Shown: positions 46,857 to 55,149, numbered from the stretch's first letter. The stretch is DNA of 64,000 nt from Methylobacterium sp. W2 (GCF_020662345.1 NZ_VMOA01000004.1:98948-162947), one strand, 5' to 3'. Program-made: numbers and translations. The notes: generated from the letters alone by a model not told the origin.

Positions 46857-47179
46857 ATGGCCTTGATGTCATACCCCCTCCGCGACAGGCTGGGCTCGTA
46901 CTACCTCCGCCACGTGATTCCAGGGGACCTAAGGTCCTTCGTCCCACCCCATGGGCGGGGAAGGCAAACTGGAAGTTGAGCCTCAGGACGCCCCCCTGGC
47001 CATCGCGACGCAAGTAGGCTCGCGCGTCCCAAGGGACTGTATGGCGCACTTCGCGGCTGCGGAGCGGCTCAAGCGCGGTGAGCGGCCTACCCTCCACGTT
47101 GCGCAGTCGGTCATGCCCAAGGATGCGGAGATCGAGGCGGACGAACTAGCTCGGCTCCTCACCGAGGACGATGCGGTTG
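46857..47179 (+). pseudogene. Tyrosine-recombinase integrase remnant (N-terminal part, frameshifted)
   Basis: An ATG at 46857 opens a 40-codon frame ending at 46979 whose product includes DRLGSYYLRHVIPGDLRSF. This resembles the first strands of phage-type tyrosine integrases (SYYLRRRIPADLR pattern). In another frame the sequence continues with TQVGSRVPRDCMAHFAAAERLKRG and later EADELARLLTEDD, again like the next part of such integrases (LGTRDPREAKRRFAEA...). The reading frame is therefore broken, and the catalytic half is missing. It sits 92 bp behind tRNA-Glu. The identification rests on pattern memory. Confidence 0.55.
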
Positions 47180-47319
47180 CGGCCGGCCGCTGCTCTCCAG
47201 CAGGACCACCGCCTCGCGTTTGAACTCTGGCGTGAACTCGCGCCTCGTCTTGGCCATCAAACACCTTCCCGGCCCGCAAGGAGCGTATCAAAGGTGTCCG
47301 CGAAACCGGGGGAGGATCA
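47180..47319 (-). mobile_element. IS3-family insertion sequence end (truncated OrfA start)
   Basis: On the minus strand an ATG at 47257 starts MAKTRREFTPEFKREAVVLL, continuing ESSGRP to about 47180. This is the typical start of IS3-family OrfA transposases, and the similarity then stops abruptly. Upstream, about 47295-47319 carries TGATCCTCCCCCGG, similar to the IS3-type left end. Only the left end of the element remains, joined directly to the integrase remnant. Confidence 0.65.
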
Positions 47320-47431
47320 GTATGCCGATGCTAACCCTTACGAACGGCCTTAAGAACGGTCGCCGAGCTGTACGCTGCGGTATACCCTTGCGGACAACAA
47401 CGTGTCGCTACTGCCGGGCGAGCGGGCACGA

Positions 47432-47566
47432 TCAACGTGGCAACGCCACTGACGGCCCCTTTCGGTAAGAGCATGAGGCTGGATCACAGTTCCGCAATCG
47501 GTCAAATATAACAATCGCAAGTGCGACCAAGACCGCAAGGATTAAAATCTGTGTCTTACTATCCAT
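47432..47566 (-). CDS. Tiny membrane protein (44 aa), island gene 2
   Basis: The product MDSKTQILILAVLVALAIVIFDRLRNCD... has one N-terminal membrane helix and a short polar tail with two cysteines. GAGGGG lies 8 nt before the ATG, inside the end of the upstream small gene; the two are separated by only 3 nt and are probably co-translated. Base composition is lower in GC than neighbours (TTA, ATA and AGT codons), which fits foreign origin. Confidence 0.65.
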   Translation of the reverse strand: MDSKTQILILAVLVALAIVIFDRLRNCDPASCSYRKGPSVALPR

Positions 47567-47569
47567 CGC

Positions 47570-47764
47570 TCAGCCCCTCACCAATAGCGCGGCGATAGCA
47601 TGGATCACAGTCGCTCCGCCTACGGGTGCTACAAAGAGGAGCAACACATTCACCCCGATGATCCAGACCACCGCTCGTTCCTGGCCTCTGGTTAGCGGAG
47701 GCTTGCGAGCTGGCGGCTCCCACGATGGTTTTCTCGGTGGCTTCCAACCTTCGTCCACGAACAT
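47570..47764 (-). CDS. Small membrane protein (64 aa), island gene 1
   Basis: The product begins MFVDEGWKPPRKPSWEPPARKPPLTRGQERAVVWI, a proline-rich cytosolic leader. One or two membrane segments follow (VVWIIGVNVLLLFVAPVGG, TVIHAIAALLV). No family is recognised. It pairs with the tiny membrane gene 3 nt downstream. Location between an IS remnant and the sigma-factor gene suggests an orphan of a lost island or prophage. Confidence 0.65.
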   Translation of the reverse strand: MFVDEGWKPPRKPSWEPPARKPPLTRGQERAVVWIIGVNVLLLFVAPVGGATVIHAIAALLVRG

Positions 47765-48043
47765 GAGGGGACCTCATCCGGGCCGAGACCGCATGACCTC
47801 GCGGCTGGCACGGAGATGGTAGGGCTCGTTGGTGGGCCGGCGCAATCATTCGCATGACGGGAGGTGGCAGGGGCCATCAGCTTCGGCCCGAGGGAAATCC
47901 GGCGGCGGGCATAGGGGGGAAATGCTGATCCGCCGGTACGAGTATGACCTTGCCAAAAGGTATCCGCCGACATCAGCGATGATGTTCAGGGTGAAGTGCC
48001 GGTCGACGGCGGCTCATCGATTCAACGTTCAGCCTTATCGACG

Positions 48044-48829
48044 TCAGGCCCCGAGGCCGACCTGCATGGCGGCCGGTTCGAGACTGTCAGCGGCGATCTG
48101 GCCCAGGGGCGCCTTCGGGCGCACCTCCATCCCGAGGTACCCGACCAGGGACGAGCGTGCGCGGCTCACACGGCTCTTCATCGTACCGACCTGACAGCCG
48201 ATGAGTTCCGCGGCGGCCTCGTAGGTCATCCCCTGCGCCGCGACGAGAATCAGGGCCTCCCGCTGAGACGGCGGCAGCTTGCCGAGATGCTGCCAGACAC
48301 GCTTGAGGTCGCTGCTCGCCTCTTGAGATGCCGGCGCGGCCACCTGCCCCGCCATGGCGCCATCCGCGTCCTCGACCTCCCGTTTCCGCTTGCGACACTC
48401 CGTATAGAAGTGGTTTCGCAGTATGGTGCAGAGCCAGGCCATCAGATTGCTGCCAGGCTCGAACCGATGCCGGTTCTGCCAGGCTCTCAAAAGCGTCTCC
48501 TGCACGAGATCGTCCGCCATCGTCGGATTGATGGCGAGCGACAGGGCGAAGGCCCTCAAACCCGGCAGAGCCGTGAGCAGATCGGCGCTGAAAGCGGCAT
48601 ACGCGGCGTCGCCGCGCCCGGCGGATGCATGGGTGAGCCGGGCGATCAGATCCAACAAAGCCGGCGGCTGATCTTCAGCGACGATGCAAGCGTAGAACGC
48701 CCTCAGTTCAGCCCCCAGATGCACGCGCACCGCCTCCGGTATCTCTCCTCTGGCGGGGCGCTCCAACGACTGAACGTCAGCCTCAGGCGCTTGCGGCGAT
48801 TGCGCCATTCCGGGTTTGCGAACGTCCAT
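48044..48829 (-). CDS. EcfG-type sigma factor fused to an N-terminal NepR-like domain
   Basis: A 261-residue protein with an unusual order. Residues about 28-68 (GEIPEAVRVHLGAELRAFYACIV...DQPPALLDLIARL) match the two-helix NepR anti-sigma core. Next come a group-4 sigma region 2 (LPGLRAFALSLAINPTMADDLVQETLLRAW..HRFEPGSNLMAWLCTILRNHFYTE, about 89-144) and region 4 (LGKLPPSQREALILVAAQGMTYEAAAELIGCQVGTMKSRVSRARSSL, 182-228). The sigma part is of the EcfG type. GAGGGGGG directly precedes the ATG at 48829. The fused domain could hold the sigma factor inactive or serve as its PhyR-docking site. Confidence 0.85.
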   Translation of the reverse strand: MDVRKPGMAQSPQAPEADVQSLERPARGEIPEAVRVHLGAELRAFYACIVAEDQPPALLDLIARLTHASAGRGDAAYAAFSADLLTALPGLRAFALSLAINPTMADDLVQETLLRAWQNRHRFEPGSNLMAWLCTILRNHFYTECRKRKREVEDADGAMAGQVAAPASQEASSDLKRVWQHLGKLPPSQREALILVAAQGMTYEAAAELIGCQVGTMKSRVSRARSSLVGYLGMEVRPKAPLGQIAADSLEPAAMQVGLGA

Positions 48830-49170
48830 CCATCCCCCCTCGGCAGTCGACACGCCGTGCGCGCCGGGCTCATTGGGCAATGCCAACGGGAGCTTTTGGC
48901 AAATGAATGCTGAACACAGGCTAAAGGAATTCTAAACTGCTACCGAAATCGCATCGCCCGATGCCGAGCGATATCCTACGGAGGCCGACTGCCAAGCTTT
49001 GCTGTGTTCATCGCGGATGCAGGGAGACGAATGCGCGGCTTCGCTCGTCGGAGGGCCGGCAAGGCGGCGGAACGCTCAGGCGCCGCGCTCTCGGTGTGAG
49101 GCGTCGGAGGATACACCCTGCGGCGAAACACGCTCATTTGGGATCGCGGCGGCCGGGCCCCGCTTTTCCC
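48830..49170. other. Intergenic region, nothing recognised
   Basis: This 341-bp stretch upstream of the sigma-factor gene and downstream of the MocR gene has no supported gene on either strand. It contains an AT-richer patch around 48895-48945 that may hold the sigma-gene promoter. I see no GGAAC-N16-CGTT match. Confidence 0.3.
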
Positions 49171-50562
49171 TCACACGACGGTCGAAATGGCGCCGGGCGG
49201 GTGTGCCAGCAGGGTCGCCAGAAGGCCGAGGCCGTATCGCAGGGCCTCGCCGTCGGGGGCGGCACCGAGGGAGACGCGGATCGCATCGGGCGCCGGGCCG
49301 ACGGCGAAGGCATCGCTCTGGATCACCGACACTCCGAGTTGGCGCGCATGCGCCCCGAACTCGCCTCGCCGCCATGGTGCCGGGAGCGGAAGCCAGAGAT
49401 GCTGCCCGCAGGGATGAGCATGGACCTCGAGGCCTGCGAGCGCCTCCCGCGCCACGATCTGACGGCGGCCGTTCTCGCGCCTGATCGACGCGACGATCGC
49501 ATCGAGCTCTCCCTGAGTGATCCAGTGAGAGGCGAGGGCGGCGGCCAGCGGTGACGCCATCATGCTGATGGCGCGCAATTCCGCCGCGACGCGGACCGCT
49601 TCGTTCGTGCCCGGCACGGCGAGATAGGCGATGCGCAGGCCCGGGGTGACGCATTTGGACAGGGTCGCCACATGCCAGGTGATGTCGCCGGCCAAAGCCG
49701 CGAACGGGGCCGGAGCGTCGGGCGGCAGGGCGCCATAGGCGTCGTCCTCGATGATCGCGACCCCGTGGGACCGGGCAATCTCGGCGATCCGCTCGCGACG
49801 GGCCAGCGGGATCGTCGCCGTCGTCGGGTTGTCGAGGGTCGGCACTAGGTAGAGGGCAGGCGGCCTCTCGGCCCGGCAGTGTTCGAGGAAGGAATCGGGA
49901 TCGATGCCGTCGCCGTCCGTCACGACGGGAAGCAGCCGGGCTCCACGCCGCTCGGCCGCCATGCGCAGGCCTGGATAGGTCAGAGCAGGAACGCACAGCG
50001 CGTCGCCGGGCCTCAGCACCACGGCGAGAATGGCCGTGAGGGCCGCCTGCGCCCCGCCGGCCACGATGACCCGCTGCACCGGCACGGGTCCCAGTCGGCG
50101 AGCGAGCCATGCCGCCCCTGCCGCGCGATCCGCCAGATTGCCCGCACTGTCCTGATACTGCATGCGGTCGAGGAAACCCGGCGAGGCGGATAGCCGCGCC
50201 AGGCCCGCCTCCATGCGCTCGGCGAGCCGCGCTTCCGCCGGCTGGGGCGGCATGTTCATGCTGAAATCGACGCTCGCCGATGGGTCCGGCGCCCGGACGC
50301 TCGGAAACGGTGGTGCGGCGGCGCGGACGAAGCTGCCTCGCCCGGCCGAGGCATCGATCAGCCCGGCCCTCCGCGCCTCGTTGAACGCCCGCGTGATCGT
50401 GGTGAGATCGACGTCGAGATGCTTGGCCAAGCTGCGCTGCGGCGGCAGCCGCATGCCGGGGACGAGCCGCCCGGTGCGAATGTCGTCCGCCAGAACCCGA
50501 ACGATGGCCAGATATTTCGGGCCGATCTCGTCCCGGATTGTAGGGCTCCATGCTTCCGTCAT
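49171..50562 (-). CDS. MocR-family (GntR-HTH plus aminotransferase) regulator
   Basis: A 463-residue fusion. The N-terminal GntR winged helix covers about residues 12-80 (YLAIVRVLADDIRTGRLVPGMRLPPQRSLAKHLDVDLTTITRAFNEARRAGLIDASAGRGSFV). The PLP fold-type I aminotransferase domain has GGAQAALTAILAVVLRPGD, DNPTTATIPLARR, EDDAYG and the PLP-lysine region TLSKCVTPGLRIAYL. Such proteins sense amino-acid or B6-related ligands and regulate one neighbouring pathway. Sequences near its start carry a 27-bp palindrome (50658-50684), a likely operator. Confidence 0.93.
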   Translation of the reverse strand: MTEAWSPTIRDEIGPKYLAIVRVLADDIRTGRLVPGMRLPPQRSLAKHLDVDLTTITRAFNEARRAGLIDASAGRGSFVRAAAPPFPSVRAPDPSASVDFSMNMPPQPAEARLAERMEAGLARLSASPGFLDRMQYQDSAGNLADRAAGAAWLARRLGPVPVQRVIVAGGAQAALTAILAVVLRPGDALCVPALTYPGLRMAAERRGARLLPVVTDGDGIDPDSFLEHCRAERPPALYLVPTLDNPTTATIPLARRERIAEIARSHGVAIIEDDAYGALPPDAPAPFAALAGDITWHVATLSKCVTPGLRIAYLAVPGTNEAVRVAAELRAISMMASPLAAALASHWITQGELDAIVASIRRENGRRQIVAREALAGLEVHAHPCGQHLWLPLPAPWRRGEFGAHARQLGVSVIQSDAFAVGPAPDAIRVSLGAAPDGEALRYGLGLLATLLAHPPGAISTVV

Positions 50563-50657
50563 TGACCATACATTCTACAGACAGATATACATACACAGAA
50601 CGGCGAGACACCGTTCACATACTCACCGTCGAACAAACACGGGTCGCGTTGCCAGCT

Positions 50658-50684
50658 ATTGTATGGATTTTGATACCATACAAT
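50658..50684. promoter_or_regulatory. Palindromic operator, likely MocR-type regulator site
   Basis: ATTGTATGG (50658-50666), 9 nt, CCATACAAT (50676-50684), a perfect 9-bp dyad. A related half-site, CCATACATT, is at 50566-50574 next to the regulator's start. It lies in the 191-bp gap between the divergent MocR and DUF983 genes and may control both. Confidence 0.6.
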
Positions 50685-50753
50685 CTCGAACACGCAAACC
50701 GGAGCCGCTGCTGCCGAGTGGGGGACCGAAGACCAATGCGAGGAACCTCGACC

Positions 50754-51158
50754 ATGGACGGAACGACGGATCGATCCCTGTTGTCGGTCGGCCTGCGCTG
50801 CCGCTGCCCGCGCTGCGGCGAGGGGCAGCTGTTCGATGGTTTCATCACTCTGAAGCCGGGATGCGAGGCCTGCGGCCTCGATTACGGTTTCGCCGATCCG
50901 GCGGACGGCCCCGCCTTTTTCATCATGATGTCGATGGCATTTCCCGTCACCGCATTCGGTATCTGGCTGGACCTGTCCTACGATCCGCCGCTCTGGATCC
51001 ATGCGGTGCTCACGCTTCCGCTGCTTCTCCTGGCCTGCGTGCCGATCATCCGCCCCCTCAAGGGGCTCTTCATCGCGAGCCAATACATCAACAAGGCCGA
51101 GGAAGGCCGCTTCGCCGTTCGGGTCTCGCCGAGGCCCGAACATGAGAAGGGGCGTTGA
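50754..51158 (+). CDS. DUF983 zinc-ribbon membrane protein
   Basis: A 134-residue protein with an N-terminal zinc ribbon, RCRCPRCGEGQLF... and CEACGLDYG (cysteines about 15-45), then two membrane helices (PAFFIMMSMAFPVTAFGIWL and HAVLTLPLLLLACVPII). This is the DUF983 pattern. The family often lies near cytochrome oxidase genes, and here it precedes a bd-type oxidase operon. The start is either 50754 or 50736; SD evidence is equal. It overlaps no other gene. Confidence 0.88.
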   Translation: MDGTTDRSLLSVGLRCRCPRCGEGQLFDGFITLKPGCEACGLDYGFADPADGPAFFIMMSMAFPVTAFGIWLDLSYDPPLWIHAVLTLPLLLLACVPIIRPLKGLFIASQYINKAEEGRFAVRVSPRPEHEKGR

Positions 51159-51249
51159 GCGTGACGGGACGATGGGGCAGGGTTCCGCCCACATCGAATT
51201 GCCGAGTCGCGTTCCCGCCCATTCCCCGTCGCCATCCAGGTTGATCGAC

Positions 51250-52668
51250 ATGCTGTCGGACGTTGACGCCCTCCTGCTCGCGCGAATCCAATTCGGGTTC
51301 ACGGTGGCATTCCACATCGTGTTCCCGGCATTCTCCATCGGGCTCGCCAGCTTTCTTGCCGTGCTGGAGGGCCTCTGGCTGGCGACGGGCCGGCAGGTCT
51401 TCCTCGATCTGTTCAAGTACTGGATCAAGATTTTCGCCATCGCCTTCGCCATGGGCGTCGTGTCCGGTCTGGTCATGTCCTACCAGTTCGGCACGAACTG
51501 GTCGGTCTTCTCGGACAAGACGGGGCCGGTGCTCGGGCCCCTGATGGCCTACGAGGTGCTGTCGGCCTTCTTCCTCGAGGCCGGCTTCCTCGGCGTCATG
51601 CTGTTCGGCATGTCCAGGGTGGGACCGAAGCTGCATTTCTTCGCCACCCTCATGGTGGCGATCGGCACCTTCTTCTCGGCCTTCTGGATCCTGTCGGTGA
51701 ATTCCTGGATGCACACGCCGCAGGGCTACGGCACCAATGCCGCCGGCCAGTTCATTCCGGAGGATTGGTGGGCGATCGTCTTCAATCCCTCCTTCCCCTA
51801 CCGTCTCGTCCACATGGTGCTGGCCGCCTACCTCACCACGTCCCTCGTGGTCGGGGCGGTCGGCGCCTGGCACCTGCTGCGCGACCGCTACAATCTCGGG
51901 GCGCGGACGATGTTCTCGATGGCGATGTGGATGGCCGCCATCGTCGCACCGCTGCAGATCCTGGCTGGCGACGCCCACGGGCTGAACACCCTCGAGCACC
52001 AGCCCGCCAAGGTGATGGCGATGGAGGGGCATTTCGAGAGCCATCCGGACGGCGCGCCGCTGATCCTGTTCGGCCTGCCGAACCAGACGGAAGGCCGGGT
52101 CGATTACGAGATCTCCATCCCGAAACTCTCCTCGCTGATCCTCAAACACGGGTGGAACGAGCCGCTGAAGGGGCTCGATACGGTGGACCGGAAGAACTGG
52201 CCGCCGGTTCCGGTCGTGTTCTGGTCCTTCCGCGTGATGATCGGCCTCGGCATGCTGATGCTGCTCCTCGGCGTCTTCAGTCTGTACGCGCGCTACAGGA
52301 AGGCACTCTACGAATGGGCGCTCCTGCACCGCTTCGCCATCGCCATGGGTCCGGCCGGCTTCGTCGCGGTGGTGGCGGGCTGGATCACCACGGAGGTGGG
52401 GCGGCAGCCCTTCACGGTCTACGGCCTGCTGCGCACGGCGGAATCGGCGTCACCCCTGTCGGCGCCGGCCGTGGGCTCCTCCCTCGTCGCCTTCGTGCTG
52501 ATCTATTTCGCGGTGTTCGGCATGGGGATCCTCTACATCCTGCGCCTGATGGCGAAATCCCCGCATCTCGGCGAGCACGGGATCGAGCCCGGCGTTCCGA
52601 TCCGCACCGCGGGCATCACGCCTGCCCCCTCGGTCGATCCCGGCCGCTCCCTCCATCCGGCCGAGTGA
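51250..52668 (+). CDS. cydA: Cytochrome bd-type (cyanide-insensitive) ubiquinol oxidase subunit I
   Basis: A 472-residue multi-pass subunit. The start ARIQFGFTVAFHIVFPAFSIG carries the heme-b595 histidine (H22). Next come GVVSGLVMSYQFGTNW, FSAFWILSVNSWMHTPQG and GWITTEVGRQPFTVYGLLRT, the quinol-site GRQPF motif. The short Q-loop and overall length are typical of the CIO (CioA) subgroup rather than long-loop CydA. It oxidises ubiquinol with O2 in the inner membrane without proton pumping. The start ATG at 51250 gives the usual N-terminus; the frame is open earlier. Confidence 0.95.
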   Translation: MLSDVDALLLARIQFGFTVAFHIVFPAFSIGLASFLAVLEGLWLATGRQVFLDLFKYWIKIFAIAFAMGVVSGLVMSYQFGTNWSVFSDKTGPVLGPLMAYEVLSAFFLEAGFLGVMLFGMSRVGPKLHFFATLMVAIGTFFSAFWILSVNSWMHTPQGYGTNAAGQFIPEDWWAIVFNPSFPYRLVHMVLAAYLTTSLVVGAVGAWHLLRDRYNLGARTMFSMAMWMAAIVAPLQILAGDAHGLNTLEHQPAKVMAMEGHFESHPDGAPLILFGLPNQTEGRVDYEISIPKLSSLILKHGWNEPLKGLDTVDRKNWPPVPVVFWSFRVMIGLGMLMLLLGVFSLYARYRKALYEWALLHRFAIAMGPAGFVAVVAGWITTEVGRQPFTVYGLLRTAESASPLSAPAVGSSLVAFVLIYFAVFGMGILYILRLMAKSPHLGEHGIEPGVPIRTAGITPAPSVDPGRSLHPAE

Positions 52669-52678
52669 GGACGCCGCC

Positions 52679-53686
52679 ATGCTCGCGAGCATCGACCTGA
52701 CCGTCGTCTGGGCCTTCATCATCGCCTTCGCGGTCTTCGCCTACATCGTGATGGACGGGTTCGATCTCGGCCTCGGGATCCTGTTCCCGGCGTTCCGGCC
52801 GGGGCAGGAGCGGGACACCGCCATGAACTCCGTGGCCCCGGTCTGGGACGGCAACGAGACCTGGCTTGTCCTGGGCGGGGGAGGCCTGTTCGCCGCCTTT
52901 CCGCTCGCTTACGCGGTGATCATGCCGGCCCTCTACGCGCCGATCATCGCCATGCTGCTGGGCCTGATCTTCCGCGGCGTCGCCTTCGAGTTCCGCTGGC
53001 GCGACCCCGGCCACCGCGCCCTGTGGGATGTCGCCTTCACCGGCGGATCGGTGGTGGCCACCTTCGCCCAGGGCGTCGCCCTTGGCGCCCTGCTGCAGGG
53101 CATCAAGGTCGAAGGCCGGGCCTATGCCGGCGGCTGGTGGGATTGGCTGTCGCCCTTCAGCGTCCTCGTCGGACTCGGCCTGGTCTGCGGCTACGCGCTG
53201 CTCGGGGCGACCTGGCTCGTCATGCGCACGGAAGGGTCGCTGCAGGCCCGTGCCCGCACCCTGTCCCTCTGGCTCGGCGCGGCGACGATTGCCGCCGTGG
53301 CTATGGTCAGCGCGGCGACGCCGTTCCTGACAGGACAATACTGGGAGCGCTGGTTCTCGATGCCGAACGTGCTGCTCACGGCGCAGGTGCCGATCCTGGT
53401 CGCCGTGGCCTCGTTCCTGTTCTTCCACCTGCTGAGGAAGGGGGCCGAGACCGCGCCGTTCCTCCTGGCCCTCGGCCTGTTCCTGCTGTCCTTCACCGGG
53501 CTTGGGATCAGCATCTTCCCGGATATCGTGCCCGGCCGCATCACCATCTGGGAGGCTGCCTCGCCGCATTCGAGCCAGGCCTTCCTCCTGGCCGGCGCGT
53601 CCGTGCTGATCCCGATCATCCTCGCCTACACGGCCTACTCGTACTGGGTCTTTCGCGGAAAGGTCGACGAGGCGGGGTACCATTGA
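52679..53686 (+). CDS. cydB: Cytochrome bd-type ubiquinol oxidase subunit II
   Basis: A 335-residue membrane subunit pairing with CydA. It shows VVWAFIIAFAVFAYIVMDGFDLGLGILFP at the N-terminus, GNETWLVLGGGGLFAAFPLAYAVIMPALY, and a C-terminal ASPHSSQAFLLAGASVLIPIILAYTAYSYWVFRGK. It begins 10 bp after cydA and its stop overlaps the ATG of the DUF2474 gene by 1 nt. Confidence 0.95.
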   Translation: MLASIDLTVVWAFIIAFAVFAYIVMDGFDLGLGILFPAFRPGQERDTAMNSVAPVWDGNETWLVLGGGGLFAAFPLAYAVIMPALYAPIIAMLLGLIFRGVAFEFRWRDPGHRALWDVAFTGGSVVATFAQGVALGALLQGIKVEGRAYAGGWWDWLSPFSVLVGLGLVCGYALLGATWLVMRTEGSLQARARTLSLWLGAATIAAVAMVSAATPFLTGQYWERWFSMPNVLLTAQVPILVAVASFLFFHLLRKGAETAPFLLALGLFLLSFTGLGISIFPDIVPGRITIWEAASPHSSQAFLLAGASVLIPIILAYTAYSYWVFRGKVDEAGYH

Positions 53687-53823
53687 TGGAGCCCGCCGCG
53701 TCTCCCCGAAGCCCCCTTCCGCTGTGGCGGCGTCTCCTCTGGTTCGTGGCGATCTGGGCGGCGAGCATCGTCGCCCTCGGGATCGTCTCCTTCGGTCTGC
53801 GCGCCTGGCTCAAGGCCGGTTAG
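53686..53823 (+). CDS. DUF2474 small oxidase-associated protein (45 aa)
   Basis: A 45-residue protein, MEPAASPRSPLPLWRRLLWF..., with one membrane helix (LLWFVAIWAASIVALGIVSFGLRAWL). This matches DUF2474, the CydX-like accessory subunit found with CIO-type oxidases. The start codon overlaps the cydB stop (TGATG), so the three genes form one translational unit. Confidence 0.88.
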   Translation: MEPAASPRSPLPLWRRLLWFVAIWAASIVALGIVSFGLRAWLKAG

Positions 53824-53869
53824 CGCAGAGCGACCGAATCCATCGCGACATGCGAAGCGGCTACCTCGA

Positions 53870-55093
53870 TCACGACGAACGGTTCGCATGCGACATGAAG
53901 AACCGGACCATCTCCCGGCTGGCATCGGGGCCGCGCGGATCGGTGTAGCTTCCGTCGCTGCTTCCGCCGGACCAGGCATGGCCGGCGCCGTGAAGGGCCC
54001 AATGTTCGAGCATGGCGCGCCCGGATGCATCCGTCCGGACCGTTCGGGTGAAGCCCATCCCACCCTCGCTCTCCCCGCGCGTGGCCATCCGCGCCAGCGA
54101 CGCGTTCGGCATGGCGAGGGCGATGACCTGATCGCCGTTGACCGGTTTCACCGTCGAGTCGGCATCCCCGTGGAAGACGATGGTCGGCACGCCCGCGCCG
54201 TTCCGCGGCGCCTTGAAGCTGCCGCTGCCATTCATGGCGGCGAAGGCGGACGGCATGTCGCTGGCCGCTCCGCATGGCAACCCGGAATGGACGCCGATCG
54301 CCGCGAAGACATCCGGATAAGTCGCCGCCATGATCGCCGCCGCCGCCCCGCCGGCTGACAGGCCCGCCGCATAGACCCGGCTCGAATCGGCGGAAAACTC
54401 CTTCACCACCTCCAGGGCGATACCGGCGATCAGGGAGGGTTCGCCACGGCCCCGCTGCTGGTCAGCGGCGTTGAACCAGTTCCAGCACTTCTGCATGTTG
54501 GCTGATTGCGGCTGGCCGGGATAGGCTACGAGGAACGTCTGCTCCTCGGCGAGTTCGTTCATGCGGGTTCCGGCGGCGAAATCGTCCGGGTTCTGGGTGC
54601 AGCCATGCAGCATGACGACGACGGGAAGCGCCTGGCCCTGGTAGCCGCTCGGGACATAGACCTTGTACGCCCGGCTGCCCGCTTCATTGCTGAAACTGCG
54701 CTCCTCGAACCGTGCCCCTTCCGGAACGGCGACGGTGACGCCTCGCGCCGAGCCGATGCCCCGTCCGAGGTCGGGCATCGCGCCCATCTTGGGAAAACGC
54801 TCGCGCAGGGTCTGAATCGTCTCCGCGAGGCCCGGCCGTGCGAAGGCGGCTTTCGCCGCGCTCACCGCCTCATCGGCGCCGGTACGATCGATGCCGGGCG
54901 CGGTCCAGGCCCCGCCGGACATCGCCGGCGCCACCATGTCGATGGTCCCGGCACCCCCCTGGTCGCCGGCTTGCGCCGCCCCCGGTGAGACGGACTTGCC
55001 CTGGAGCAGGGCCATCGCCTCGCTCAGTTGGCCCGCGCGGGTGAGACGGGTCACCTCAGCCATGTCGATGGTCGAGAAAGCGGTCATGGTCAT
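53870..55093 (-). CDS. PHB-depolymerase-type esterase (extracellular polymer esterase family)
   Basis: A 407-residue alpha/beta hydrolase of the PHB-depolymerase/LpqC type. The N-terminal 120 residues are helical and polar. The catalytic domain then has SRAYKVYVPSGYQGQALPVVVMLHGCTQNPDDFAAGTRM and the lipase-box serine in RVYAAGLSAGGAAAAIMAATYPD. Later come HGDADSTVKPVNG and the terminal histidine in HGAGHAWSGGS. It would hydrolyse polyhydroxyalkanoate or related esters. It has no signal peptide, so an intracellular role is possible. A ribbon-helix-helix regulator gene precedes it in the same direction, 56 bp away. Confidence 0.88.
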   Translation of the reverse strand: MTMTAFSTIDMAEVTRLTRAGQLSEAMALLQGKSVSPGAAQAGDQGGAGTIDMVAPAMSGGAWTAPGIDRTGADEAVSAAKAAFARPGLAETIQTLRERFPKMGAMPDLGRGIGSARGVTVAVPEGARFEERSFSNEAGSRAYKVYVPSGYQGQALPVVVMLHGCTQNPDDFAAGTRMNELAEEQTFLVAYPGQPQSANMQKCWNWFNAADQQRGRGEPSLIAGIALEVVKEFSADSSRVYAAGLSAGGAAAAIMAATYPDVFAAIGVHSGLPCGAASDMPSAFAAMNGSGSFKAPRNGAGVPTIVFHGDADSTVKPVNGDQVIALAMPNASLARMATRGESEGGMGFTRTVRTDASGRAMLEHWALHGAGHAWSGGSSDGSYTDPRGPDASREMVRFFMSHANRSS

Positions 55094-55149
55094 GATCCTG
55101 GATGGGGTGGCGGCGCGGAACGGCGTTCCGCGCGGGTAATGGCGAATGG

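Noticed and set aside
46951..47223. A 90-codon plus-strand frame behind tRNA-Glu as an intact gene
   Set aside because: It reads like the second segment of an integrase in a shifted frame and ends inside the IS fragment, so it is treated as part of a pseudogene.
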